A stretch of 11,574 nucleotides of DNA from an uncultured Clostridia bacterium (GCA_934177555.1 CAKPPL010000034.1:1-11574), one strand, 5' to 3'. Numbered from the stretch's first letter, positions 1-8,298 are shown. Numbers and translations are program-made. The notes: a model not told the origin generated them from the letters alone.

Positions 1-38
1 AAGGAAAAGAAGGATTTAGACAAGTAATATGTCTATAA
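1..38 (+). other. unresolved 3' end of an upstream gene
   Basis: All three forward frames stop within the first 38 bases: TAG at 17-19, TAA at 25-27 and TAA at 36-38. An upstream + strand gene probably ends here, since a forward-facing terminator follows at 74-106. The longest tail, in frame 3, reads GKEGFRQVICL; frame 1 reads KEKKDLDK. Neither is recognisable. Many Clostridia carry smc before ftsY, but neither tail looks like a typical Smc C-terminus, so I do not assign it. Confidence 0.3.
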
Positions 39-73
39 CCTTCTTTTAAAAAAAGTGTCCGGATATCAGTATT

Positions 74-106
74 AAAAATAGTACAGCATAGCTGTACTGT
101 TTTTTT
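74..106 (+). terminator. intrinsic terminator upstream of ftsY
   Basis: An 8-bp perfect stem, AGTACAGC (80-87) with GCTGTACT (91-98), closes a 3-nt ATA loop. It is extended by A/T pairs between the A-run at 74-78 and the T-run at 100-106, which also serves as the U-tract. It would end the upstream transcript and insulate ftsY. The A-run on the left would let it act weakly in the other direction too. Confidence 0.9.
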
Positions 107-115
107 ACGTATTAA

Positions 116-144
116 TTGCAATTTTTGCTAAAAGATGTTAAAAT
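116..144 (+). promoter_or_regulatory. predicted SigA-type promoter of ftsY
   Basis: The -35 is TTGCAA (116-121), then a 17-nt spacer, then the -10 TAAAAT (139-144), preceded by TGT (136-138), an extended -10 TGn motif. Transcription should start near 151, giving a leader of about 60 nt. In the leader, AGGTTT (157-162) can pair with AAACCT (179-184) to form a small imperfect hairpin with no U-tract. The role of that hairpin is unknown. No other gene lies between terminator and ftsY. Confidence 0.65.
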
Positions 145-210
145 ATATAGGTAAAAAGGTTTATAGGCAAAACCATAAAAACCTAAATAAAAAAGATAAG
201 GAAGAGAAAA

Positions 211-1116
211 ATGGGATTTTTTGAGAAATTAAAACAAGGTCTAACAAAAACAAAAGACTCAATAAACGAAAAAATAAATGATGTATTTAGTAACTTTAGA
301 AAAGTAGATGAAGAATTTTTAGAAGAACTAGAAGAAGCACTAATAATGTCAGACATCGGAATAGAAACATCAAATAAAATAATAGAAAATTTAAGAACAA
401 AAATAAAAAGAGAAAAAATAGAAGATGAAGAACAAGTAAAAGAAGCATTAAGAGAAGAAATCGAAAAAATACTAGAAATATCAGACAATAGTTTAAAACT
501 AGAAACAAAACCATCAGTAATTCTAGTAGTAGGAGTAAATGGAGTTGGCAAAACAACATCAATAGGAAAGATGGCAGCAAGACTAGCAAAAGACGGGAAA
601 AAAGTAGTAGTAGCAGCAGCAGATACATTTAGAGCAGCAGCAGTAGAGCAATTAGAAATATGGGCTAAAAGAGCTGGAGCAGAAATAGTAAAAAGAGAAG
701 AAGGAGTAGATCCTGCATCAGTAGTATATGATGCAATAGCCAAAACGAGAGAAATAGGGGCAGATATTTTAATATGTGATACAGCAGGAAGACTACATAA
801 TAAAAAATATTTAATGGATGAATTAAATAAAATACAAAAAGTAATAAACAAAGAAATGCCTGAATCATCAAAAGAAGTATTATTAGTAATAGATGCAGGA
901 ACAGGTCAAAATGCAATATCACAAGTAAAAGCATTTAAACAAGAAGCAGATATAACAGGAATAATATTAACCAAATTAGATGGAACAGCAAAAGGTGGAG
1001 CAGTTATAGGAATAGTAGAAGAAAATCAAATTCCAGTAAAATTTATTGGAGTCGGAGAACAAATAGATGATATGGAAATATTCAATTCAAAAGATTTTGT
1101 AAAAGCAATAATATAA
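211..1116 (+). CDS. ftsY: signal recognition particle receptor FtsY
   Basis: FtsY is the SRP receptor GTPase. It docks ribosome-nascent-chain-SRP complexes at the cytoplasmic membrane by forming a GTP-dependent heterodimer with Ffh, for co-translational insertion of membrane proteins. The 301-residue product has an alpha-helical N domain (about 1-95) and an SRP-type NG GTPase domain. Visible motifs are the P-loop GVNGVGKTT (108-116), DTFRAAA (138-144), G3 DTAGR (190-194), TKLDGTAKGG (254-263) and the closing FIGVGE (279-284 region). The long acidic A domain of E. coli FtsY is missing, as is usual in Firmicutes; membrane contact is probably through the N-terminal helix GFFEKLKQGL. The start is supported by AAGGAAG at 198-204, 6 nt upstream. 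Ffh is not in the window. The next gene follows after 17 nt, so the two are probably co-transcribed. Confidence 0.97.
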   Translation: MGFFEKLKQGLTKTKDSINEKINDVFSNFRKVDEEFLEELEEALIMSDIGIETSNKIIENLRTKIKREKIEDEEQVKEALREEIEKILEISDNSLKLETKPSVILVVGVNGVGKTTSIGKMAARLAKDGKKVVVAAADTFRAAAVEQLEIWAKRAGAEIVKREEGVDPASVVYDAIAKTREIGADILICDTAGRLHNKKYLMDELNKIQKVINKEMPESSKEVLLVIDAGTGQNAISQVKAFKQEADITGIILTKLDGTAKGGAVIGIVEENQIPVKFIGVGEQIDDMEIFNSKDFVKAII

Positions 1117-1133
1117 CTGAAAGGAATAAAAAA

Positions 1134-3911
1134 ATGAAATTTAGTAAAAAAGCGAGAGCATTAACTGTTATAGGATTTATAGTAATATATATACTAATAA
1201 CATATATTCACTTAAGAGGACAATACTTAGAATGCTTAGAATTAGGTACACAATATGTTGAAACATTTATTACAAATCTAAAATACAAATATTCAATAAT
1301 GGGAATAAGTTTTATAATAGTAAGTATAATAATATTTTTAACTAATATTGGAATAAAAAATGGATTAAAACCATTTTTTGAACAAGAAAAAAAGGAAATG
1401 CCAAAACTTCCTAATAAATCAATAACACTCATAGCAGCAGCAATTATTAGTGTAATTTTATCAAATACGTTATTAGAAAAAGTACTATTATTTACAAGTA
1501 ATGTTTCATTTCAAAAAGCAGATATAATATTTAATTTAGATATATCATATTATATGTTTATAAAACCATTAATAGAAGAAATTATAAAAGATGTAGTATT
1601 TTTAATAATAGGAATAAGTGCATATATGGCAGTGTACTATATTTTAGTATTTAACTTGTATTTTGAAGCAATAGATAGAACATTGTTAAGAAACAGTAAA
1701 TTAATAAAAAAATTATCAAGAAATGCATTTATCCTATCAATAGGAATTGGAATATTAACAATGTTAAATGTTCAAAATATAGTATATGGTAAATTTCTAA
1801 CATTAGAAAATGGAACAGAACTTACAGGAGCAGGTTTTGTAGAAGCAACTATACAATTATGGGGATATGCAGGACTTTCAATACTAATAATAATTGCAAT
1901 AGGATTATCAATAAAATATTTTAAAAATAATCAAAACAAAAAAATATTTTTTACATTAGCAACAGTTCCAGGTTATTTAGTAGTATTATTTATAGTAATG
2001 GTATTAACAAATTTAATTTTTGTAAAAACAAATGAATTTGACAAACAAAGAGATTATATAAAAGAAAATATATCTTCAACTAAAAATGCATATAATATAG
2101 ATGTTGAAGAAAGCAATATAGAATATTCAGGTACAATAAAAGAAAATGAAATAGAAGAAAATTCAAATGTAATAGATAATATAACAATAGTAAATCCAAA
2201 ATTAGTATTACAAAATTTAAACAATACACAAACAGAAGCAGGATATTATACATTTAGAAACGTTAATTTAGCAAAATATAAAATAGATGGAAAAGATAAA
2301 TTGGTTTATGTATCACCAAGAGAAATTGAAAATCAAAATACATCATATAACAATAAAACATATGAATATACACATGGAATTGGGCAAATAGTAACATCAG
2401 CAACAGAAGTGAGTAAAGATGGAAATATTCAGTATTTACAAAAAGATATAGAAGGAACAGATAATATATATAATGTAACTCAACCAAGAATATATTATGG
2501 ATTAGAAACAGACAGTATAGCAGTTACAAATACTAAAAATAAAGAAGAATATGATTATACAGATAATGATGGAACAGAACATACTTACAATTATTCTGGA
2601 AATTCTGGTATTCAAGTTGGTTTTATAGATAGATTAATATTGGCATTAAAAAATGGAAATATAAAACTAGCATTTTCAAATACAGTTACAAGTGAAAGCA
2701 AAATTTTAACAAATAGAAATATTATAAAAAGAGCACAAAAAGCATTGCCATATTTAGTTTATGATGAAAATCCATATACTATAATAAGTAATGGACAAAT
2801 ATATTGGGTACTTGATGCATATACAATTTCAGATAAATATCCATATTCAACATATTCAGAAATTATATATAATAATTCAAAACATAATATTAATTATATA
2901 AGAAATTCTGTAAAAGTATTAATAAATGCATATAATGGAGAAATGACTTATTATATAACAGATAGATCAGATCCTATAATAATGGCATATTTAAAATTAT
3001 ATCCAACAATATTTGCAGAAAATACAGGAAAAGAAATATCAAAAGATATACAAGAACAATTCAAATATCCAGAATATTTGTATAAAATTCAATCAAAAAT
3101 GTTAATGGTATATCATAATGTTAAAGAAGATGTTTTATATAGAAATAGTGATATATGGGATTTTGTATCATATGGAACAACAACAAATTCCAAAACAAAA
3201 ACATCAACTTTAGAACCTTATTATGCAATAATAAAAACACCAGATAGTAATAATGAACAATATGGATTAATACAAATGTATACACAAAATGGAAAATCTA
3301 ATATTACATCATATTTATTAGGAGTAACAGAAGGAACAAGCAATAAACTAAAAGTATATAAGTATGCAGCAGATAATAATATATTAGGGCCAATACAATT
3401 AGATAATCAAATAGAACAAGATGAAACAATATCATCAGAATTAGAAACATTAAATATAACAGGAAGTAAAATTTCAAAAGAAATGAAAATAATACCAACA
3501 AACAATACAGTATTATATGTTGAGACAATATATCAAACAATGACAAATGAACCCAATACACCTACAACATTAAAAAAAGTAATAGTAGCATCAGGAACAA
3601 AAGTAGCTATTGGAGATAATTTAGAAAAAGCTTTAACAAATTTAGTATCACAGTCAGCTGTTAATATAGAAGTAAATAATACAGAGGATATTAATGGAAT
3701 GATAGAAGCAATAATAAATGCAAATAAAAATTTAACAGAATCAAATAATAGAAATGATTGGGAAATGATAGGATCAGATATAAAAAATCTTCAAAGTCTA
3801 ATAGAATCACTAGAAAAAATGGTAAAAGAACAAGAAAAAAATACAGATAAAACTGAAAGTACAAATACAGTATCTCAAAGTAGCATAATAAATTCAATAT
3901 TTAATAATTAA
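1134..3911 (+). CDS. UPF0182 family large membrane protein
   Basis: A 925-residue member of the UPF0182 family (COG1615), whose function I do not know to be established. The N-terminal third has seven hydrophobic segments at about 9-27, 53-73, 97-120, 150-178, 196-215, 240-262 and 271-297. About 600 residues follow, predicted to lie outside the cell. Family signatures there include THGIGQIVTSATEV (413-426), PRIYYG (451-456), NPYTIISNGQIYWVLDAYT (546-564), NYIRNSVKVLINAY (587-600), a YPEYLYKIQ stretch (645-653) and EPYYAIIK (694-701). The C-terminus has the usual helical module ending NDWEMIGSDIKNLQSLIESL (874-893), then a charged Ser/Thr/Asn-rich tail. Length is typical. AAGG at 1121-1124 supports the start. 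It follows ftsY in one operon, which fits a protein needing SRP-dependent insertion but does not prove a functional link. No terminator is obvious behind it. Confidence 0.93.
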   Translation: MKFSKKARALTVIGFIVIYILITYIHLRGQYLECLELGTQYVETFITNLKYKYSIMGISFIIVSIIIFLTNIGIKNGLKPFFEQEKKEMPKLPNKSITLIAAAIISVILSNTLLEKVLLFTSNVSFQKADIIFNLDISYYMFIKPLIEEIIKDVVFLIIGISAYMAVYYILVFNLYFEAIDRTLLRNSKLIKKLSRNAFILSIGIGILTMLNVQNIVYGKFLTLENGTELTGAGFVEATIQLWGYAGLSILIIIAIGLSIKYFKNNQNKKIFFTLATVPGYLVVLFIVMVLTNLIFVKTNEFDKQRDYIKENISSTKNAYNIDVEESNIEYSGTIKENEIEENSNVIDNITIVNPKLVLQNLNNTQTEAGYYTFRNVNLAKYKIDGKDKLVYVSPREIENQNTSYNNKTYEYTHGIGQIVTSATEVSKDGNIQYLQKDIEGTDNIYNVTQPRIYYGLETDSIAVTNTKNKEEYDYTDNDGTEHTYNYSGNSGIQVGFIDRLILALKNGNIKLAFSNTVTSESKILTNRNIIKRAQKALPYLVYDENPYTIISNGQIYWVLDAYTISDKYPYSTYSEIIYNNSKHNINYIRNSVKVLINAYNGEMTYYITDRSDPIIMAYLKLYPTIFAENTGKEISKDIQEQFKYPEYLYKIQSKMLMVYHNVKEDVLYRNSDIWDFVSYGTTTNSKTKTSTLEPYYAIIKTPDSNNEQYGLIQMYTQNGKSNITSYLLGVTEGTSNKLKVYKYAADNNILGPIQLDNQIEQDETISSELETLNITGSKISKEMKIIPTNNTVLYVETIYQTMTNEPNTPTTLKKVIVASGTKVAIGDNLEKALTNLVSQSAVNIEVNNTEDINGMIEAIINANKNLTESNNRNDWEMIGSDIKNLQSLIESLEKMVKEQEKNTDKTESTNTVSQSSIINSIFNN

Positions 3912-3917
3912 CATAAC

Positions 3918-3946
3918 TTTACAAAGGCTGAAAAAAATGTTATAAT
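3918..3946 (+). promoter_or_regulatory. predicted promoter of the SSB-like gene
   Basis: The -35 TTTACA (3918-3923), a 17-nt spacer and a perfect -10 TATAAT (3941-3946) with TGT just before it (3938-3940) make this the best consensus promoter in the window. The start of transcription should be near 3953, directly ahead of the palindrome at 3956-4002. Confidence 0.75.
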
Positions 3947-3955
3947 AAAAATACT

Positions 3956-4002
3956 GTTTACTTTAATTTGATATATGAAATTCATATATTAAAAAGTAAA
4001 AC
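3956..4002 (+). repeat. imperfect palindrome in the SSB-like gene leader
   Basis: The inner arms ATATATGAA (3971-3979) and TTCATATAT (3981-3989) are perfectly inverted around one base. The outer arms GTTTACTTT (3956-3964) and AAAGTAAAAC (3993-4002) pair with one bulged A. An internal loop separates the two parts. It starts only a few bases after the predicted transcription start and has no U-tract, so it is not a normal terminator. It could be an operator bound by a dimer, or a 5' RNA hairpin protecting the transcript. Confidence 0.55.
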
Positions 4003-4029
4003 TTCTACAAAAACAGGAGGAATAATTAC

Positions 4030-4671
4030 ATGTTGATGGAGTATGAAGAAATGCTACGGAGAGAACGAATTCCAAAAAGAAACTACAAAAGTGATACAAA
4101 CAAAGTATTTTTAGTAGGAGAAATTCTGCAAGAATTTGAGTTGTTTGAAGAAATTGAAAACATACAATTTTTTAAAAGTCAAATAAATATTCAGAGATTT
4201 ATGAGTATGAATGTTGATAGTATACCAATAATGGTAACTAAGGAATTGTTACAAAAGTATTCAAATAAGAAATTTACTGGTAGAAAAGTAGAAATTGTTG
4301 GAGAAATTAGATCATATGATAAAGATGTTGAAGGGCATATAGAACTAAATGTGTATATATATGTTGATGAGATAAATCTTGAAAATGATGGAAAAATGTC
4401 AAATATTAGTTATTTAGATGGATATATTTGTAAAGAACCATTTTTCAAGATAACATCAGAAACACATAGAAAGGCCACAATTTTACTTGTAGCTAATAAT
4501 AGAGAAGATGGTTCAGACTATATTCCTTGCATAGTATGGGGAAAGGCAGCCTTATGGGCTAGACACTTAGAAGTAGGAGAACATATCAATCTACTTGGGA
4601 TAGTTCAAAGTACGAGTTGGGATGAGAAAACAGTTTACCAAATTTCTGTGAGGAAAATTTCTTTAACATAA
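4030..4671 (+). CDS. two-domain single-stranded DNA-binding-like protein
   Basis: A 213-residue protein resembling clostridial SSB-like proteins with two OB-fold halves. The first half (about 24-116) carries VFLVGEIL (26-33), a central IPIMVTKELLQKY segment and VEIVGEIRSY (87-96). The second half (about 124-213) has the clearer SSB signature LDGYICKEPFFKIT (129-142), ILLVANN (151-157), DYIPCIVWGKAA (163-174), the LLGIVQS segment (188-194) and the closing YQISVRKI (203-210). It lacks the disordered acidic tail with DDxPF end of canonical SSB, so partner recruitment by that tail is not expected. AGGAGG at 4015-4020 is 9 nt before ATG 4030; an in-frame ATG at 4036 is less well spaced. It is a single-gene unit with its own promoter and terminator, just ahead of mutL. 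I infer a role in binding ssDNA during repair or recombination; this is less certain than the fold. Confidence 0.8.
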   Translation: MLMEYEEMLRRERIPKRNYKSDTNKVFLVGEILQEFELFEEIENIQFFKSQINIQRFMSMNVDSIPIMVTKELLQKYSNKKFTGRKVEIVGEIRSYDKDVEGHIELNVYIYVDEINLENDGKMSNISYLDGYICKEPFFKITSETHRKATILLVANNREDGSDYIPCIVWGKAALWARHLEVGEHINLLGIVQSTSWDEKTVYQISVRKISLT

Positions 4672-4682
4672 GTAGAAGTCAG

Positions 4683-4716
4683 AAAGAGCAAATAATTATG
4701 TTTGCTCTTTTTGTTT
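4683..4716 (+). terminator. intrinsic terminator after the SSB-like gene
   Basis: A 10-bp perfect stem, AAAGAGCAAA (4683-4692) with TTTGCTCTTT (4701-4710), has an 8-nt loop and is followed by TTGTTTT. It lies 11 nt after the stop codon and separates the SSB-like gene from the mutL operon. Confidence 0.92.
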
Positions 4717-4738
4717 TACAAGAAAATAAAAAATATAC

Positions 4739-4767
4739 TTGATAATAAAAAAAAGAAATGATAAAAT
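4739..4767 (+). promoter_or_regulatory. predicted promoter of the mutL operon
   Basis: TTGATA (4739-4744), a 17-nt spacer and TAAAAT (4762-4767), with TGA at 4759-4761 forming an extended -10. The predicted start is near 4774. It lies between the preceding terminator and mutL and would serve the four genes mutL to the HlyD-like gene, since no other promoter or terminator is evident until 9513. Confidence 0.65.
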
Positions 4768-4807
4768 ACAAGAAAAAGTAGCGAATGAAAAGGAATGTGA
4801 TAAATAA

Positions 4808-6919
4808 ATGGGAAACATAGTATTATTAGATGATTTAACAATAAATAAAATTGCAGCAGGTGAAGTAATAGAAAGACCAGCATCAGTAATAAAAGAATTA
4901 GTAGAAAACTCAATAGATGCAGGAGCAACAAACATAACTGTAGAAATAAAAAATGGTGGAATATCATATATAAGAGTAACAGATAATGGAAAAGGAATAT
5001 CAGAAGACGATATGGAGATTGCATTTGAAAGACATGCAACAAGTAAAATAAGATCAGCAGATGATTTAAGTACAGTAATGTCAATGGGGTTCAGAGGAGA
5101 GGCATTAGCGAGTATAGCAGCAATAGCAAGAGTAGAGATGCTTTCAAAAACAGCTAATCAACAAAATGGATACCAAATAGTTGTAGAAGGAGGAAATATA
5201 CTAGAAAAAACAGAAGCTGGATGCCCTGTTGGAACATCAATAACAATAACAAATTTATTTTATAATACACCAGTAAGATATAAATTTCTAAAAAAAGACT
5301 ATACAGAAGCAGGATATATTGAAGATGTAATAACAAGAATAGGTTTAGTACATCCAGAGATTGCGATAAAATTAATAAATACAGGTAAAACAGATATACA
5401 AACAAATGGAAATGGAGATTTAAAAACAGTAATATATAGTATTTATGGAAAAGATATAGCAGGAGGTTTAATAGAAACAGATTACACATATGAAGGAATA
5501 CACGTATATGGAGTAATAGGAAAGCCAGAAATAGCACGTTCAAATAGAGCTAATCAAATCTTCTTTGTAAATAAGAGATATATAAAAGATAAATCCTTGT
5601 CATCAGCAGCAGAAAAAGCATATAAAGGAATGATTCCTATAGGAAAATTTAGTTTTCTAGTTTTGAACTTAGACATGAATCCAAGTAAAGTAGATGTAAA
5701 TGTTCACCCAGCAAAATTAGAAGTAAGGTTTGAAGAAGAAAATATAGTATTTAAAGCAGTATATCATGCAATAAGAGAAGCATTATTAAAAGCTGAATTA
5801 GTTGCAGATACAGATCATACATCAAGTGAAAAAAGAGAAGAAAGTGGTTTATTTGGGCAAAAAAGTACAATAGATGTAGAAAAAAGTCAAGAAATATTAA
5901 AAAAACTACAAGAAATGAAAGAAAATATGCTAAAAGAAACAGCAGAAGCAAATAAACAAATACAATATATAAATCAACAGGATAATAAAAAAGAAGAAGT
6001 TATAGTAAAAGAAGAAAAGGAAGAATACAAGGTACCAGAAGTAGAAAAGACACAAGAAGTAGAAGAAATAAAATTACCACCAAAAGTAGAAGAAGCACAA
6101 GTGGTAAATGAAGAAAATACAAACAAAATCAATGATAAAGAAGAAAAAATAATAGAAACAGTAAAAACACCAGAACAAGAAGATGCAGATAATGCTTCAT
6201 TTGAAGAAATGTATTTAAAGTTATTTGGAACAAAACCAATAGATAAACAAGAAAAAGTAGAAGCACCACAAACAAATGACATAGATGATATAGCAAAACT
6301 TGGAAATATGTCAATGTTTGAAGATATAAAAGAATACAAAAAACCAAATTATAAATTTATAGGAATAGCATTTAATACATACATAATAATAGAAATTGAT
6401 AAAGAAATGTATATAATAGACCAACATGCAGCACATGAAAGAATATTATATGAAAAAGTAAAAGCAAATTATTATAGTAATTCAGAAAAAAATTCACAAT
6501 TAATGTTGTTACCAGACATAATAACACTTACACATAAAGAGATGGAAGTAGCAAAGGAAAATATGGAAATGTTTAGAAGAGCTGGATTTATGCTAGAAGA
6601 ATTTGGAGAAAATACAATAAAATTAACAGGAGTTCCAGAAATTTGTATAAATTTAGAAACAAAAGATATGTTCTTAGAAACACTTGATGAAATAAATTCA
6701 ATATCTAGAACTGCAAAACAAGAAATTGAAGAAAGATTTATAGCAACAGTTGCATGTAAAGCAGCAGTAAAAGCCAATATGGTTTTAACAAGAGAAGAAG
6801 TAGATAGTTTAATACAAAAATTATTATTATTACCAAATCCTTTTACATGTCCACATGGAAGACCAACAGCAATAAAAATGTCAAAATATGATATAGAAAG
6901 AAAATTTTCTAGAAAATAA
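4808..6919 (+). CDS. mutL: DNA mismatch repair protein MutL
   Basis: MutL couples mismatch recognition by MutS to strand incision and removal. The 703-residue product starts with a GHKL ATPase: ELVENSIDAGA (30-40), DNGKGI (59-64), and GFRGEALASI (94-103), then the transducer domain with KVDVNVHPAKLEVRF (294-308). A linker of about 160 residues (335-500) is rich in Glu and Lys and low in complexity. The C-terminal domain carries the endonuclease motif DQHA(X)2E(X)4E as DQHAAHERILYE (538-549), with ACKAAVKA (649-656) and CPHGRP (681-686). It therefore should be a nicking MutL, as in bacteria without MutH. AAGGA at 4791-4795 supports the start, and the protein opens with the usual residues before IAAGEVIERP. 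MutS, often just upstream, is absent; an SSB-like gene stands there. It heads a four-gene operon with miaA, a frequent mutL neighbour. Confidence 0.97.
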   Translation: MGNIVLLDDLTINKIAAGEVIERPASVIKELVENSIDAGATNITVEIKNGGISYIRVTDNGKGISEDDMEIAFERHATSKIRSADDLSTVMSMGFRGEALASIAAIARVEMLSKTANQQNGYQIVVEGGNILEKTEAGCPVGTSITITNLFYNTPVRYKFLKKDYTEAGYIEDVITRIGLVHPEIAIKLINTGKTDIQTNGNGDLKTVIYSIYGKDIAGGLIETDYTYEGIHVYGVIGKPEIARSNRANQIFFVNKRYIKDKSLSSAAEKAYKGMIPIGKFSFLVLNLDMNPSKVDVNVHPAKLEVRFEEENIVFKAVYHAIREALLKAELVADTDHTSSEKREESGLFGQKSTIDVEKSQEILKKLQEMKENMLKETAEANKQIQYINQQDNKKEEVIVKEEKEEYKVPEVEKTQEVEEIKLPPKVEEAQVVNEENTNKINDKEEKIIETVKTPEQEDADNASFEEMYLKLFGTKPIDKQEKVEAPQTNDIDDIAKLGNMSMFEDIKEYKKPNYKFIGIAFNTYIIIEIDKEMYIIDQHAAHERILYEKVKANYYSNSEKNSQLMLLPDIITLTHKEMEVAKENMEMFRRAGFMLEEFGENTIKLTGVPEICINLETKDMFLETLDEINSISRTAKQEIEERFIATVACKAAVKANMVLTREEVDSLIQKLLLLPNPFTCPHGRPTAIKMSKYDIERKFSRK

Positions 6920-6933
6920 AAGGAGATAAAATA

Positions 6934-7362
6934 ATGCAATATTTAATAATGATAATAGTTTTAGCTTTATTTATGGTATTAATTAGATTTACATGCTTAA
7001 AACTAAATGAATATGATCAAACACAAAAAACTTTACTTTGCACAATAGGAATAATAGTAAGTTTAATAATAACAAGTATACTTTTTTCTATATCTCAAAA
7101 AGGAATAGAATATTCAAATATAGAAGCAATGAAAAGGATAAAAATGATACTAATTGCAGTATTTACACCAATAAATGGAATTACATTTATGCCATTTTTT
7201 GCAGATATTTTAACAAAAATAAAAAATAGTGAAATAGATCAACAAGAAGAGACAAAACGTATAATAAAATTAGCTATAATACTTTTGGTGATATTTATAA
7301 TAGAAACCAAATATTTAAAAAGTATACAATTAGGAATAATAGATGTTGCAAATAAAATGTAA
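6934..7362 (+). CDS. small four-helix membrane protein, unknown function
   Basis: A 142-residue hydrophobic protein I do not recognise. Four likely transmembrane segments lie at about 1-20, 33-53, 71-93 and 110-126, joined by short loops; the loop at 94-109 is charged (KIKNSEIDQQEETKR). There is no signal peptide cleavage site, cysteine pair or nucleotide-binding motif. AGGAG at 6921-6925, 8 nt before ATG, and a 14-nt gap from mutL make it a real, translated operon member rather than a spacer ORF. It sits between mutL and miaA, two soluble proteins, so context gives little clue to its job. Codon use matches its neighbours, so recent transfer is not indicated. Confidence 0.8.
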   Translation: MQYLIMIIVLALFMVLIRFTCLKLNEYDQTQKTLLCTIGIIVSLIITSILFSISQKGIEYSNIEAMKRIKMILIAVFTPINGITFMPFFADILTKIKNSEIDQQEETKRIIKLAIILLVIFIIETKYLKSIQLGIIDVANKM

Positions 7363-7380
7363 AAAAATGAAAGGAAAAAA

Positions 7381-8298
7381 ATGGACAAGCCAGAAGTAAT
7401 TGTAATATGTGGACCAACTGCATCAGGAAAAACAGGATTATCAATAGAATTAGCAAAAAAAATAAATGGTGAAATAATATCAGGAGACTCAATGCAAATA
7501 TACAAAGAAATGGATATAGGAACTGCAAAAGTAACAAGAGAAGAAATGCAAGGAATAAAACATTATTTGATAGATATTATAGAGCCTAACCAAAGATATA
7601 GTGTTGCAGAATTTAAAAAAGATGCTGAAAAAGCTATAGAAGAAATAATAAATAAAGGTAAAACACCAATAGTAGTTGGTGGAACAGGACTATATATTGA
7701 TAGCTTAATATATGGAATTGAATATCAAAACATAAAGCTTGATGAAGAATATAGAAAAAAATTAGAAAAAGAAGCAGAAGAGGGTTTAGATAATTTATAT
7801 GAAAAAGCAAAAAAAATAGATCCTGAAGCAATGAAAAAAATAAGTCCTAATGACAAAAAAAGAATTATAAGAGTACTTGAAATATACAAAGCGACTGGAA
7901 AAACAAAAACCCAGCAAGAAGAAGAATCTAGAAAAGAATTAAAATATGATTATAAAGTATTTGCAATAAATATGGAAAGAGAAAAACTCTATGAAAGAAT
8001 AAATAAAAGAGTAGATTTAATGTTGCAACAAGGATTAATTGAAGAAGTTGAAAAAATAACAGAAAAATATAACGAGTTTCCAACAGCAATGCAAGGATTA
8101 GGGTATAAAGAAGTAGTTGAATATTTAGAAAATAAAACAACGAAAGAAGAAATGATAGAAAAAATCAAGATGGAAACTAGAAGATATGCAAAAAGACAAA
8201 TAACATGGTTTAAGAAAAACAAACAAACAATATGGTTAGATGGATTAAAAAGTAGAGAAGAAAATGTACAAATAATATTAGACAAAACAAAAGAGTGA
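7381..8298 (+). CDS. miaA: tRNA dimethylallyltransferase MiaA
   Basis: MiaA transfers a dimethylallyl group from dimethylallyl diphosphate to N6 of adenosine 37 in tRNAs reading UNN codons, the first step towards ms2i6A. The 305-residue length is normal. Visible motifs are the P-loop-like GPTASGKT (11-18), SGDSMQIYKEMDIGTAK (34-50) with the conserved Asp36, Thr101 in GGTGLYI (100-106), AMQGLGYKEV (236-245) and the C-terminal RRYAKRQITWFKK (267-279). AAAGG at 7370-7374 lies 6 nt before ATG. It ends in TGA, evidence for the standard stop set. It is 18 nt after the small membrane gene and 16 nt before the HlyD-like gene. hfq, which often follows miaA elsewhere, is not there. MiaB is not in the window. 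Confidence 0.97.
   Translation: MDKPEVIVICGPTASGKTGLSIELAKKINGEIISGDSMQIYKEMDIGTAKVTREEMQGIKHYLIDIIEPNQRYSVAEFKKDAEKAIEEIINKGKTPIVVGGTGLYIDSLIYGIEYQNIKLDEEYRKKLEKEAEEGLDNLYEKAKKIDPEAMKKISPNDKKRIIRVLEIYKATGKTKTQQEEESRKELKYDYKVFAINMEREKLYERINKRVDLMLQQGLIEEVEKITEKYNEFPTAMQGLGYKEVVEYLENKTTKEEMIEKIKMETRRYAKRQITWFKKNKQTIWLDGLKSREENVQIILDKTKE

Noticed and set aside
157..184. ftsY leader hairpin as a riboswitch or attenuator
   Set aside because: Only short imperfect pairing, no conserved aptamer-like core, no U-tract.
183..851. 222-codon open frame on the minus strand opposite ftsY, and similar long minus frames elsewhere
   Set aside because: They are Leu/Phe/Ser-rich, lie wholly opposite recognisable genes, and arise from A-rich codon use. 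No ribosome-binding sites or domains are seen.
5950..6300. Glu/Lys-rich stretch with repeated GAAGAA in mutL as a possible repeat or broken region
   Set aside because: The frame stays open and the position is the normal variable linker between the MutL ATPase and endonuclease domains.
7038..7229. 63-codon + strand frame inside the small membrane gene
   Set aside because: Asn/Lys-rich shifted frame with no Shine-Dalgarno, inside a gene with a good one.
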